Positions 24,874-35,985 of a stretch of 64,000 nt of DNA are shown one piece after another. Below the pieces are notes generated by a model. It ran no database searches and had not been told where the DNA came from. It saw only the letters and a list, made by a program, of their open reading frames with translations. Made by a program: the position numbers and the translations under genes. Positions within the stretch are counted from its first letter, which is position 1, and each line of letters starts with the position of its first letter. Origin of the DNA: Tillus elongatus (taxonomy: Eukaryota > Arthropoda > Insecta > Coleoptera > Cleridae); NCBI GenBank assembly GCA_964006375.1, contig OZ023262.1, positions 197,038,778 through 197,102,777 of the forward strand, written 5' to 3'.

Positions 24874-25475
24874 CATACACATACATACATATACATACAT
24901 ACATATACATATACATATACATTGTTGGCTGGTAGGCTAGCCTCATGGCTGGACCTGAGGCAGCTTTGATCACCCATTATGGGTTATTTTACTCCCATCT
25001 GCATTACTGTTTGCTTGCATGGGGAAATGCAACGAGCATGCACTTGGATGATAGACCCTTTGTGCTGCACAAAGCAGCTGTTAAAGGTGTCTGCGGGTGC
25101 GTTGCTGTGCCCACTGTAAACCCATCTTTCAGGAACTTAACATAATGTCACTATACTTACTGGTGGTTTACAGACAATAGTTGGTGGTGAGAGAGAAAAG
25201 TAAAAGTTTTGACACACATGCTGAAGTGCATAGTTATAACACCACCCATAGGGATAATTTAATCCAACTGAGGCATCGACTAAATAAAACTAAAACAGTT
25301 AGGGTCGACTATTTCAATGTACTCCCAAGGTGGTTGAGAAATGAACCTATCAATAAATTCAGAACACTTAATAGATATTTTTTAATACAGGCCTGTCTAT
25401 ACAGAACATACGAATATTTTAATGTAGTGCAAATTCTCAAGGGCCAGGTGATCCATTACAAGAAATTATAGAAGC
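23306..25475 (+). pseudogene. LINE endonuclease-RT, broken, with (TA)n in the palm motif
   Basis: It starts in the endonuclease (GGDLNTQLLIESDNKN, about 23335) and continues through DAAQFPDVEWRRLYGQYSCK (23560) and an RT N-terminus (AMRKLKNTKSKDLFGMDSFV, 24185). It then reads FRQVSVLPILSKMFEF, HEHQYGFRKRCSTMDAI, KAFDFISHEICLRKL and [18 protein letters not shown]. Exactly there it runs into (TA)n and (TACATA)n to about 24920. The YADD part is missing. It resumes with [17 protein letters not shown] (24975-25025) and YNTTHRDNLIQLRHRLNKTK to a stop at 25471. Several frameshifts are present. Confidence 0.85.
24796..24922. repeat. (TA)n / (TACATA)n microsatellite inside a LINE
   Basis: A near-perfect TA run followed by TACATA variants. 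It replaces the RT region right after the FLIYI codons. Confidence 0.95.
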
Positions 25476-25494
25476 CTTAAATAAATCACAAAAA

Positions 25495-25701
25495 ACAGCT
25501 TTATTAGACAGAGACTTGATAGTGTAAAACATGATGTATTGTTATCAAAACTTAGTATGTATGGAATCAGACGTTTAGCACTAACACTGATAAAATCATA
25601 TTTGAAAAATCTAACTCAAAGCTTTGTTGAGAAATATAAGAACAACATAATATATAGATCCCAAAAGGAACAGATGGTCGATATTATGACCACTTTTATA
25701 C

Positions 25702-25799
<98 letters not shown>

Positions 25800-26165
25800 A
25801 ATGATTTAGCAGAATTAATAGATGAAAAGTTAGTCGCTTTTGCAGACAGTATGTCTATTATCTACAGAAGCAACACTTCAGCTGAACTGAAAAGAAAAAT
25901 TAAATCATCCATTAATACACAAATTCATCGTTTTCAAATAACACTTTCATAATGAACATTGGAAAAACAAAATGAATACTTTTTAACTTTAAGAAAATAC
26001 ATAACGAGTTAATATTCACCTGTAAGTCAAATGTATTAAAATCAAAAGATTCTGCAAACATCTTCGGAAGTGAAATTGATCATTGCCTTGATCGGAAGAA
26101 ATATATTATCTTCATTGCTAATAACATATCAAATTATATATCCCCACTGAGGACACTGGCCATGA
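25495..26165 (+). pseudogene. second LINE RT fragment with (TA)n at the same motif
   Basis: DSVKHDVLLSKLSMYGIRRLAL (25520-25590) is the RT segment after the first catalytic Asp. After a damaged stretch a (TA)n tract (25703-25796) runs directly into YANDLAELIDEKLVAFADSM, so the tract sits where other copies encode LIYINDL. The FADD motif has become FADS. The C-terminal part continues in another frame (KSKDSANIFGSEIDHCLDRK) up to 26165, where family-T copy 3 begins. Confidence 0.8.
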
Positions 26166-26173
26166 TAAAAAAC

Positions 26174-26937
26174 TCGGGACGCAGCAAGTGCGTTATGATA
26201 GTGAATTTTCATAGAAATGATCTGGCACAAAATATTTTATTATAACTTTTTTTTCTTGTAACATGGAAATCTAAATTTTGGTGTATAGTTTACTTTTTAT
26301 ATCGTAAACCTACCTACCAAATTTGGTTATCATAGATTTTTTATTTTTTAAGATAAAAATTTTTTTCAATTGAAAACTCAAAATTTTTTCGGAAAACCTC
26401 GTCAGATTTTTCTGATTAACAAACTTGTCAAAGCCATTTACAAAAGGAAGGTACATGCCAAATTATATCAAAATCTGCCCATTATTCTTTGAGATAATAA
26501 TTTTTTTCAAATGAAAAGTTAAAATTTTCCCGGAAAACCTCGTCCGATTTTCCTGACTAACAAACTTGTCAAATACATTTACAAAAGGAAGGTACACGCC
26601 AAATTTTATTAAAATCGGCTTATTACTTTTTGAGAAAAGAATTTTTTTCGAATGAAAACTCAAAATTTTTCCAGAAAACCTCATCCGATTTTCCTGACTA
26701 ACGAACTTGTCAAAGCCATTTACAAAAGGAAGGTACATGCCAAATTTTATTAAAATCGGCTTATTACTTTTTGAGATAAGAATTTTTTTCGAATGAAAAC
26801 TCAAAATTTTCCCGGAAAACCTCATCCGATTTTCCTGACTAACGAACTTATCCAAGCCATTTACAAAAGAAAGGTACGTGCCAAATTTTATCAAAATCGG
26901 CCTATTATTTTTTGAGTTATCGGTGTGATACATATAT

Positions 26938-27019
<82 letters not shown>

Positions 27020-27186
27020 TATATATATATAAACATATAAAATATATATATAAACATATAAAAATTGAAACTGACCCCGGATATGGGTTCTAGGGGTCCT
27101 AGATCGCGCTCATTTGCAAAAATTTTTTCTAAATTCAAAAGTCGGGATCTCCCCATTAGTGAATTTTTTCTACGAAAATTCACTAA
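26174..27186 (+). mobile_element. Family-T repeat, copy 3, with tandemly repeated core
   Basis: It starts TCGGGACGCAGCAAGTGCG. A shortened 5' block is followed by about four tandem copies (26370-26925, period 141 bp) of the core containing CCGATTTTCCTGACTAACGA and GAGTTATCGGTGTGATACA. Then come (TA)n (26932-27015 with interruptions), the CCCCGGATATGGGTTCTAGG block, and the palindrome ending CACTAA at 27186. The minus strand of the core array is open for 156 codons with a 47-residue period. Confidence 0.8.
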
Positions 27187-27526
27187 AATGTAGTTATAAT
27201 GGTATATATAATGGTATAATGCGTATATAAATCGGAGAGTACAATAATGTATAATATTTTGGGGGAAATCGACGGATGTCAGCAGAATATTGATACTTCA
27301 GAAGTATATTAAACTTAGAACAAACAGCAAGCTGTAAACCTTATTACATAAGGGAGAATTTACTTAGTCACTTGTACACAGTGAACTGATTAAGGAGTGT
27401 ATACCTACACATAAGCATAATACTAGAAATAACGAAGATCTGAACAACCAAAGACAAAACTTCACATATATGCAAAAAAAAATTGTAGAAATATATATCC
27501 ATATACCTAATGAAATAAAAAAAAGT
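27187..27526 (+). other. short unassigned spacer between two family-T copies
   Basis: 340 bp without recognisable gene or repeat. It may be remnant LINE or intron sequence. Confidence 0.3.
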
Positions 27527-27987
27527 TCGGGACACAGCAAGTGCGTTATGGTAGTGAATTTTTATTAAATGCTTCAAATTTGAATAACTCAATTTTCTAT
27601 GAACTTAGAAAGTTTAATTTTGGTATGTAGTAAGGTCTTTCCTAAGGCAAGATATCCACCAAATTTCATTAAAATAACTTTGAAATTTTCGCAGAAAATT
27701 TTTTTTTTGAAAGAAAAGTTAAAATTTGAATAACTCAATTTTCTATAAACTTAGAAAGTTGAATTTTGGTACATAGTAAGATTACTCTCAAGGCAACATA
27801 TATAGTAAATTTCATTAAAACAGCTTTGTTATTTTCGGAGAAAAATTTTTTTTTCGAAAGAAAACTCAAAATTTTCTCGGAAAACCCTGTCCGATTTTCC
27901 TGGCTAACGAACTCATCCAAGCCATTAATAAAAGAAAGGCATTTGCCGAGTTTCATCGAAATCGGTTAATTATTTTTTGAGTTATCA

Positions 27988-28148
<161 letters not shown>

Positions 28149-28224
28149 CTATAACAGGATGTATAAGACGACATTTCTGCACTATACAAGGAAAAAGGGT
28201 CAAGGGCAAAGCCGCAAGGAGACA

Positions 28225-28269
28225 ACTGTATACACATGTTTCAAGCTTATTAGCCATCATCAGTACGGT
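28225..28269 (-). ncRNA. type I hammerhead ribozyme motif (left arm, minus strand)
   Basis: Read on the minus strand: ACCGTA, CTGATGA, TGGCTAATAAGCTT (stem II GGCT/AGCT with loop AATA, better paired than in the other arm), GAAA, stem III ACATGTGT, then TACAGT. Stem I has one mismatch. The core residues are intact. It lies convergently opposite to the right-arm ribozyme. Confidence 0.75.
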
Positions 28270-28531
28270 ATAGCCAGGTGAAGATGGGAACACTCTGGAT
28301 GAAGATGCAAAAATACACGGAGTCACAACAGGCAACCAGTGCACATTTGCAGCAACATTTGGAAGACCCTCAATCCGAGGGAAACAACCAAAATAGCCAC
28401 AGAGGTGATTTCTTTGCCCCCGTGGCTATTTTGGTTGTTTCCCTCGGATTGAGGGTCTTCCAAATGTTGCTGCAAATGTGCACTGGTTGCCTGTTGTGAC
28501 TCCGTGTATTTTTGCATCTTCACCTGGCTAT

Positions 28532-28576
28532 ACCGTACTGATGATGGCTAATAAACTTGAAACACGTGTATACGGT
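28532..28576 (+). ncRNA. type I hammerhead ribozyme motif (right arm)
   Basis: Stem I strands ACCGTA (28532-28537) and TACGGT (28571-28576) are perfectly complementary. Between them are the conserved CTGATGA (28538-28544), a short stem-loop region TGGCTAATAAACTT, GAAA (28559-28562), and the minimal palindromic stem III ACACGTGT. It ends in the U-A cleavage context at 28569-28570. This is the complete catalytic core of the minimal hammerheads described in Penelope-like retroelements (established family knowledge). The stem II pairing is weak in this arm. Self-cleavage is predicted, not shown. Confidence 0.8.
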
Positions 28577-28609
28577 TGTCTCCTTGCGGCTTTGCCCTTA
28601 ACCCTCTTT

Positions 28610-28673
<64 letters not shown>

Positions 28674-28941
28674 ATATAAAATTTGAAACTGATCCCGGAT
28701 ATGGGTTCTAGGGGTCCTAGTTCGCGCTCATTTGAAATATTTTCGCAAAGTCTCACCATCGATACCTCTCTATTAGTGAATTTTTTAAAATAAAAATTCA
28801 CTAAAAATGCAGTGATTCGACATTCAAAGCAAAACTGGTAAATATATTAGAAGTGAAGGCTAACTATACCATTGATGAGTACTTAGTTGATAAAACAATA
28901 CAAGGGAAAAATGTCGGAGACAGTCAACTTTTAGTGTTATT

Positions 28942-29080
28942 TTAGTGCATTTTCTTAGAAAAAATTCACCAATGGGGAGATCCCGACTTTTGAATTTTGA
29001 AAAAATTTTTTCAAATGAGCGCGATCTAGGACCCTTAGAACCCATATCCGGGGTCAGTTTAAATTTCTATATGTTTATAT

Positions 29081-29154
<74 letters not shown>

Positions 29155-29355
29155 CTCAACGATTACTCAAAAAATAATGGTTTGATTTTGATAAAATTTA
29201 GAATGCACCTTCCTTTTGTAAGTGGCTTGGATGAGTTCATTAACCAGGAAAATCGAACCAGGTTTTCCGGGAAAATGTTGGGTTTTCTTTTTGAAAAAAT
29301 TTTTATCTCAAAAAAAAAAATAAATAGAAAAGCTATGGTAACCGAATTTTGTATG
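28942..29355 (-). mobile_element. Family-T repeat, copy 5 (minus), truncated
   Basis: The terminal palindrome (TTAGTGCATTTTC...AAAATTCACCAA) is followed by GATCCCGACTTTTGAATTTTG, ATATCCGGGGTCAG, (TA)n (29081-29152) and the core (GATTTTGATAAAATTTAG...AAAATCGAACCAGG). It ends near ACCGAATTTTGTATG without the 5' block. Confidence 0.75.
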
Positions 29356-29411
29356 TAACTTTAGGATATTATTATTTTATTTCATTTGAATTTATATAAA
29401 ATTTTCTTCTG

Positions 29412-29837
29412 TTATTTTGTTACTGTTTTGACAACCTTCACACCAGTTATGGGTAATCTATACATGTATGAAATAAATAAAGCGTCAATATAATTAATAT
29501 CGCTTTTTGTCATAATGGAAGAACAATCTTCAAACTGGAACTTAATCTGTCTCTCAAGTTGATCTTTTTCTCTTTGGCCTGGAATTTTAGACAGCATTCT
29601 TTTGAACTGTTTGTGACTTACTTTTTTTGTAAGGTCAAGTGAACCCCCATATTCATTTTTTTCCATACACAATTTTTCTTTGTAATGGTTTTTCCTTGCA
29701 ACCAGAGACATTTTCGTCTGCAGTAGAAAATTCACTCTCAGTGGTACTATATACAGGAACTTAATTAACACTTTCTCGGTGAACATTAACATTAGTGACC
29801 TCCAGATTTGTTTCTCCTGCTTTATAGCTTTGCACAA
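29412..29837 (-). CDS. unrecognised 141-codon open frame
   Basis: A Lys-rich frame starts MCKAIKQEKQIWRSL and ends GVKVVKTVTK-stop. It contains KQFKRMLSKIPGQREKDQ. No domain, signal peptide or membrane segment was recognised. In this AT-rich sequence a 141-codon open frame outside a known repeat is somewhat unusual. It could be a fragment of a transposable-element protein or chance. I infer no function. Confidence 0.2.
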   Translation of the reverse strand: MCKAIKQEKQIWRSLMLMFTEKVLIKFLYIVPLRVNFLLQTKMSLVARKNHYKEKLCMEKNEYGGSLDLTKKVSHKQFKRMLSKIPGQREKDQLERQIKFQFEDCSSIMTKSDINYIDALFISYMYRLPITGVKVVKTVTK

Positions 29838-29859
29838 TCTCTTTTGGTTCTTCTGGTGT

Positions 29860-30560
29860 TAATATTTTGCTAATTAAAGGTATGAACAAGTTTCACACTA
29901 ACAGTAAAGTGTGTCGTATATGACTGATTGGGATTGTAATGAAACACAATTGAAAAATTGGATGACCAATAAGCTCAATCGCCGTTCCATAGGCGCTTTA
30001 TTAGAAATCCACAGGATATTCTAGCTACATATTAATATCAAGCACTTACGATTTGCTGTTCTCGTGTGTAGGTAGATGCTGGAATGTCGCTTCTCTTCTG
30101 GCAGTAGTCGGCCACTTCTTGACCCTTGCTTCTGATTCTGGAAGCCCATTAAAACTATATGTATGGATACAACACATGCGAACATGGCTTTTAACTAATC
30201 GTCCGTGCACAGATGACTCGTGTGCTTGACCGTTTGTGTCAATCACTCAACTGTCTCGAAAAAACAAAGCTTCACAGAAATGATCACACACATGCACAGT
30301 GCACCAAACCGCCAACCAATCGACAAATGCCGCAATACATACACACGGTTGATCATTCCCACCCAGCACAATGGAACCAATCTGCACCAAAATATATACT
30401 CTGCATCAACAATGACCAAAAACAAACAAAAGAATAAAATAAAGTAAATAATAAAATTATTAATATATTCTTGAACAATGCTAGGACAGTATTTTTGGTG
30501 TGAAAGCAGAACACAAATGACTCCATGTTTCCACACAGCACATACTATGTGAAAACTGGA
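29860..30560. other. unassigned intron sequence
   Basis: Short overlapping open frames occur on both strands at 30046-30590, none recognisable. There is no repeat family seen elsewhere in the window. Confidence 0.3.
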
Positions 30561-30582
30561 ACCTGTGATGAGCACTAATAAG

Positions 30583-30860
30583 TACACTTGGAGAAACCCA
30601 AATCACCACAACACACATTTCAGAGACCTTACGATCGTTTCGTTGACAATGTCAACATCTTCAGAGGAAGAAAATTTTAGAAACCCAAATCACCACAACA
30701 CATATTTCAGAGACCTTACGATCCTTTCGTTGACAATGTCATCATCTTCAGAGGATTAGAATTTTCTTCCTCTGAAGATGTTGACATTGTCAACGAAACG
30801 ATCGTAAGGTCTCTGAAATATGTGTTGTGGTGATTTGGGTTTCTCCAAGTGTACTGATCA
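30583..30860. repeat. inverted cluster of hammerhead-like units
   Basis: Two direct copies (30597-30673 and about 30681-30757) of ACCCAAATCACCACAACACA...TCTTCAGAGG are followed by one inverted copy (30762-30856). The outer arms pair: AGTACACTTGGAGAAACCC (30590s) with GGGTTTCTCCAAGTGTACT (30837-30855). This lies 300 bp before an Fmr1 exon. Confidence 0.85.
30769..30810 (+). ncRNA. hammerhead-like motif with CTGAAGA core
   Basis: CCT / CTGAAGA (30772-30778) / GTTGAC-ATT-GTCAAC perfect stem II / GAAA (30795-30798) / palindromic stem III ACGATCGT / A / AGG. The layout is that of a minimal hammerhead, but CTGAAGA replaces the conserved CTGATGA, so activity is doubtful. The same motif occurs on the minus strand at about 30625-30665 and, with mutations, at about 30715-30755. 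Confidence 0.5.
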
Positions 30861-30869
30861 CACAGCACA

Positions 30870-31193
30870 TACTAAGTACAACAGTGTCATATAACAGAAA
30901 ATTGTTTAATTAGTTATCAGCAAAAAGAGTACAGCTGGGTTGTATGTAATGTCACTTTACCATTCTAGGATTAACAGATTTTACAGTTTGAAGACAATTT
31001 AAATCAATAAATTATCTCCCAAGAGAAAACCTTATAAATTATACATAAATAGTAAAAGTATGTTTCTTCTGCAATCTTTGAGAAGTTGAATTTGACAGCT
31101 GAACATTTTTAGACCCTGATATGCTTGTTTTTGTCATTTTTTTATGTTGAGTTTATGGTTTAACTGTTTCAATAAAAAAAATTTTGCTTGAAG
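30870..31193 (+). other. Fmr1 intron end
   Basis: No feature was recognised. The acceptor before the next exon is an A-rich TTTTGCTTGAAG with a pyrimidine stretch further upstream, so it is comparatively weak. Confidence 0.4.
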
Positions 31194-31385
31194 GGTCTCG
31201 ACACCAGACACCAGATACAGCAGATGAACGTGTTAGTGACCTACCACCGAGACACTTTGGAGGGCCTCGAGGTAGAGGTGGTGGTGGTGGAGGTCGACGA
31301 GACAATCGCAGGGAAGAACGTAGAAGGACCACTGATGATGAGGAAACTGTACTGGATAGTCATGAGGTTTCTAGTGCTGACAGAG
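31194..31385 (+). CDS. Fmr1: Fmr1 exon: second Gly-rich/Arg-rich segment and acidic stretch
   Basis: It starts with two bases completing a codon, then SRHQTPDTADERVSDLPPRH, FGGPRGRGGGGGGRRDNRRE, ERRRTTDDEETVLDSHEVSSADR plus one base. The donor AGAG|GTGAGT is strong. RRRTxDDEETVLD matches the 'RRRRTDEDRTVMD' element of vertebrate FXR1/FXR2 tails, which supports the assignment independently of the RGG composition. Phase 1 at both ends agrees with the following exons. The A-rich acceptor is weak, so the exon may be regulated. Confidence 0.88.
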
Positions 31386-31984
31386 GTGAGTTTGTAAATT
31401 GTCAACACATATAAAAAATGTAGTAAATAAAATAAAAAATAATAAATACTGTCTAGAATCTGAATCAAAACCGGAAATTCTGAAAGTGTTGTTTGTGAAA
31501 ACTGACAACATAGCTTTAATGTAATAGTCTTTGTAGGATATCAGACAATATATCATAGTAACAAAGAGCTACCGTGCATATTCTCATCAGGAAGAATCTC
31601 ATGTTCAGTTTTACTACAGCTTTCATTTAATGTATAGTCTTTTAAATTTTTCTTGCTAAAATTTGTAGCAATTTTTATAGTTCTAAATTTGACCGAAGCA
31701 AAAGAAAATTGTTTAGTCTCGATGTGTGTCAAAGTAGTTTATGTATTACAGTACTGCATGGCTCAAAAAGAAACAACACTTGTCCTTAAATTCTAACTAA
31801 TGTAACTAGATTGTATGGACAAATTTTAAATATTACTTCATAAAGGAAACATGATTAAAAATATATACGTGATTTATTAAGAGAAATGACACTACAAATC
31901 AGGACTCTGCGCTGGCCGCCTCATTGGTTGCCACGACCCATTCAATGATGGTAAAAATATGTATTTATATAATATTTTTTTTGA

Positions 31985-32072
31985 GCCACAATAGGCCTTA
32001 TGGTCGCGGTGGAGGGACCGATATGGACCACTCACATTCAAACCTAATCTAACCTAACCTATATAATTTTAT
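31985..32072 (+). mobile_element. LINE 3' UTR fragment with CCTAA tail
   Basis: GAGCCACAATAGGCC...GTGGAGGGACCG, then TTCAAACCTAATCTAACCTAACCT, matches the reverse complement of the 3' end of the RNase H LINE at 6219-6300. It is an extreme 5' truncation in which only the 3' UTR and the (CCTAA)n tail remain. Confidence 0.8.
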
Positions 32073-32074
32073 AC

Positions 32075-32545
32075 TTGCAATGAAAAGGGTGCTAGTACAT
32101 TGTCTTATTGTTTTGCATAAAATACATTTGTTGTCTTAATTCTATTGGTAGATCATCTATGAGATCAACCAATCCATTAAAAAAAATCAAATATGATCTA
32201 CCATCCAAATTAGGTGGCAACTCAAATGGTCCTAGAAGATGAGATAATCTTCAATAATTCTACACATTGTGGATTTTCAATGTACCATGCATGTTTGTTT
32301 CTAAAATTGAAACACACCACTGCGGGAGAAGGGTGCCTTATCAGTAAATAATCTTCTATTTACAAACATCAGATCATTACTCTGCTTATTTCGAACAAAA
32401 CACGAGAACTCTAACGTTACTGGAAGATCACTTGGTAATAAATTCTGAATTGGTGGAAAATGATATGGAAAAAACTTTTCCTTGTGTAATATTCTGAGAA
32501 ATCTTGATTTACTTTATTCAGTGCCTGCAGATATCAACCTTCCTT
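32075..32545 (-). pseudogene. second mariner/IS630-type transposase relic
   Basis: The minus strand reads FLRILHKEKFFPYHFPPIQN, LLPSDLPVTLEFSCF and LMFVNRRLFTDKAPFSRSG-VF, then GPFELPPNLDGRSYLIF and LVDLIDDLPIELRQQM. These are, in order, the segments around the first catalytic Asp (LFTDE.TF.R.G..N) and the region before the second (GP..LP..L.G..YL.FL). Here TDE has become TDK, and the FQHDGAPAH block is lost. Frameshifts lie between the pieces. Confidence 0.7.
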
Positions 32546-32644
32546 TTTTCCTCTTCTTGATCTACTGAGATATATGGACATTTCAAAATGTTACATTAAT
32601 TATTATTTGTATTACTTAATGTAACATCTTTCAATGTTGCAACT

Positions 32645-33700
32645 CTGGAATTTACACATGAGATCTCAGCTCCCCTCCGGATTCATCTAGACTTGATACT
32701 TGCCAGTGCTAGACTCACATAGTTCCACGCCTGAGCATAATCCAAGCGAGGTTGTTTGCCTGTTTTGAAGCTCACAGTGAAGTTTCAACCTCCAGGGGTA
32801 TCTCACCCCCAGAAATCTAACCTCAGGGGCAACTCACCGCTGGAGATCCAGTAACCAAGGACATCCCACCCCTAAGATGCAACGTTCAGCGGCAGTCCAG
32901 CCTTAGCGATCTCAGCCCCCCCCCCCCCCCCCCCTGGTTTCGCCTGGATTCGACACCCTCCAGTCCTCGACACAGTGCGGTATCACTTGGAACTTCGCTC
33001 CTGAGTAACATCCAAACGAAGTCGCTTGTTCGTTTTGAAGCCCAGAGAGAGATAGCCTCTCTCCGAGTTGTCTAAACCCAGTTTCCGCCAGTCTTTGGCT
33101 TTGGGCGCTATCATATGGATTCCCTCTCCCGAGCAGCATCAAATCGAGATTGTTTGGCCATTTTAAAGCCCACAGTTGAGGCCTCAACCTCCAAGTGTAA
33201 TCCGCTCCTAGAGATCTCAGCTCCCGTCGGGGTTCAGCCTGACCCGACACCCCCTAGTGCTCAACTCAAGACAGTATCCCACCCCCGAGCATCACACAAG
33301 CAAGGTTGTTTGCCCGATTCGAAACACACAGTGGAGGCCTCAACCTCTAAAGATCCAACTTACAGGGACATCTCACCCTTGGATATCTAGCCTACAGGGG
33401 CATCGCACCCCTAGAGAACCAACCTACAGGGGTATCACACCCTTAGAGATCACAGCCCACTCCAGGTTTGTTTATGGACCCTGATACCTGCCAGTGCTTG
33501 ACCCAGGGCGGTATCACTTGGAACCTCGCTCCCGAACATCCAACGAGGCTGTTTATCCATTTTGAGGCTCACAGTGGTGGCCTCAACATCCAACATCTGG
33601 GTCTAACTCTACCTAGAGATCACAGCCTCCCCCCAGGTTCGTCCGGACAGGATACCTGCCTGTGTTTGACTCTAGTCAGTCGCCTTTTACGACCTGCAGG
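32645..33700. repeat. degenerate GC-rich tandem repeat (~5 units)
   Basis: Recurring modules in the same order: 'GATACCTGCCAGTGCTTGAC', 'GGTATCACTTGGAAC.TCGCTCC', 'CCAA.CGAGG.TGTTT..CC.TTTTGA.GC', 'CACAGTGGAGGCCTCAACCTCCA', 'GGGG.ATCTCACCCCTAGAGATC'. Unit length is roughly 190-230 bp with insertions and deletions. The array is clearly more GC-rich than its surroundings and includes an 18-base C-run near 32917-32934. Short open frames on both strands are by-products. Confidence 0.75.
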
Positions 33701-34073
33701 AGTTATTTTGGACCTATTCTTTTATTTCATCTCCGGACCCCATAGGGAATATTTTTTTAGTGAACCTTTTTCTTTTATTGGCGTACAAATTTGAACATTT
33801 GTGACAATGTATTCAAGCTCCAACAAATAATCTTGAGAGGTAATGAAGAAGTTATGCAAAGAGAACATTAAATTTTTCTTCATAGTACTTGGACTAACAG
33901 TAGACACTTTGAACATTTTTTATGGCATTTATTTATTTGTGTTCATCTTTTAGTAACTTAATTTTTTTGTAAAAACTTCCTCCAATTATTAAAAGACTAT
34001 TTTTGAAAAAAACCGTGACAGTAATCGAGTCTAATCAATGGTACATTTATGTAGTAAATAAGTTACTTGACCT

Positions 34074-34077
<4 letters not shown>

Positions 34078-34148
<71 letters not shown>
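34078..34148. repeat. (TA)n microsatellite
   Basis: A perfect TA run without family-T flanks. Confidence 0.95.
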
Positions 34149-34150
<2 letters not shown>

Positions 34151-34612
34151 CTTCCATTGACGTAGAAATTTGAAATGTGCAATTATTAAAAGAAGTCCCA
34201 CCTCTGTGGATTGATAGTATCTCAACTTACCAATTTGAAGCAAAAACAGATAAGACATGTTTAATTTATAACAAAAAAACTTCTAACATTATAATTTCAA
34301 AGCCATTTGGCACCCAAACTAAACAACTTTGTATGAAGGTAACTTTACTTAAGTCAACTTATTTTGGTCCAAGAAATATAACACAACTAGTAAATTAATT
34401 GTTTCTGACCCTTTAAAAATGGACATGAACCTATCTGTTGCTTTTGTTTACTTGTTTAAAAATCAATGTATAATTTACTTGAACAGAAGAGGTGTGTTAC
34501 ACTTCATCACAGTAACAGTATTTAAAATATTTTGAAATATAACTGGTAATTGCTAATTTGATGAGGTAGATAATAAAGTAATTTTAGTAGGTTGTATTTT
34601 TGGTGGTTCTGG

Positions 34613-35799
<1,187 letters not shown>

Positions 35800-35810
35800 A
35801 TAAATGTCAT

Positions 35811-35886
35811 TTTTTTTGTTCCCTCAGGGCTCATCCGCAGCCTTGCCGCCCCGATAGCACCGCAACCCTTGGTTGATTGTGTATAC
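35811..35886 (-). mobile_element. 76-bp LINE-tail retroposon with 11-bp target duplication
   Basis: The minus strand reads ACACAATCAACC...GGGTTGCGGTGCTATCGGGG...CCTGAGGGAAC and an A-tail. It is flanked by ATAAATGTCAT at 35800-35810 and 35887-35897. The same sequence is at 36699-36780. Its first part matches the 3' UTR of the LINE at 42085-43730, so it is read as a very short 5'-truncated LINE insertion. Confidence 0.8.
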
Positions 35887-35904
35887 ATAAATGTCATACT
35901 TTGA

Positions 35905-35985
35905 GAGGAATAATGCATACCTAGCATTATTACTTCATTTAAGCAATAATGCATACCTAGGATAATTACTTCATTTAAGCTTTTG
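35905..35985 (+). repeat. ~37-bp imperfect tandem duplication
   Basis: AATAATGCATACCTAG(C/G)AT.ATTACTTCATTTAAGC occurs twice in a row. Confidence 0.7.

Larger units (their letters stand above)
28188..28612. repeat. inverted repeat, ~200-bp arms, short spacer, Penelope-like terminal motif
   Basis: Arms 28188-28400 and 28422-28612 are near-perfect reverse complements (for example GGAAACAACCAAAATAGCC against GGCTATTTTGGTTGTTTCC), separated by 21 bp. The left arm has about 18 extra bases near 28287-28304. Each arm contains a hammerhead-ribozyme motif. No protein is encoded. Confidence 0.9.

Noticed and set aside
24679..24977. Long Tyr-Ile repeat open frames (also at 2511, 25539, 27953, 36827, 39087, 48000, 62115)
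   Set aside because: They are translations of (TA)n microsatellites and occur on both strands.
26370..26925. CRISPR-like array of regular repeats
   Set aside because: The 141-bp units are contiguous tandem copies with no unique spacers, in a eukaryotic repeat.
31241..31468. Minus-strand open frame opposite the Fmr1 RGG exon
   Set aside because: It is the antisense of Gly-codon repeats (Thr/Ser run), a shadow of the real exon.
32912..33800. Open frames of 65-112 codons in the GC-rich array
   Set aside because: They are present in several frames on both strands and follow the tandem repeat units.
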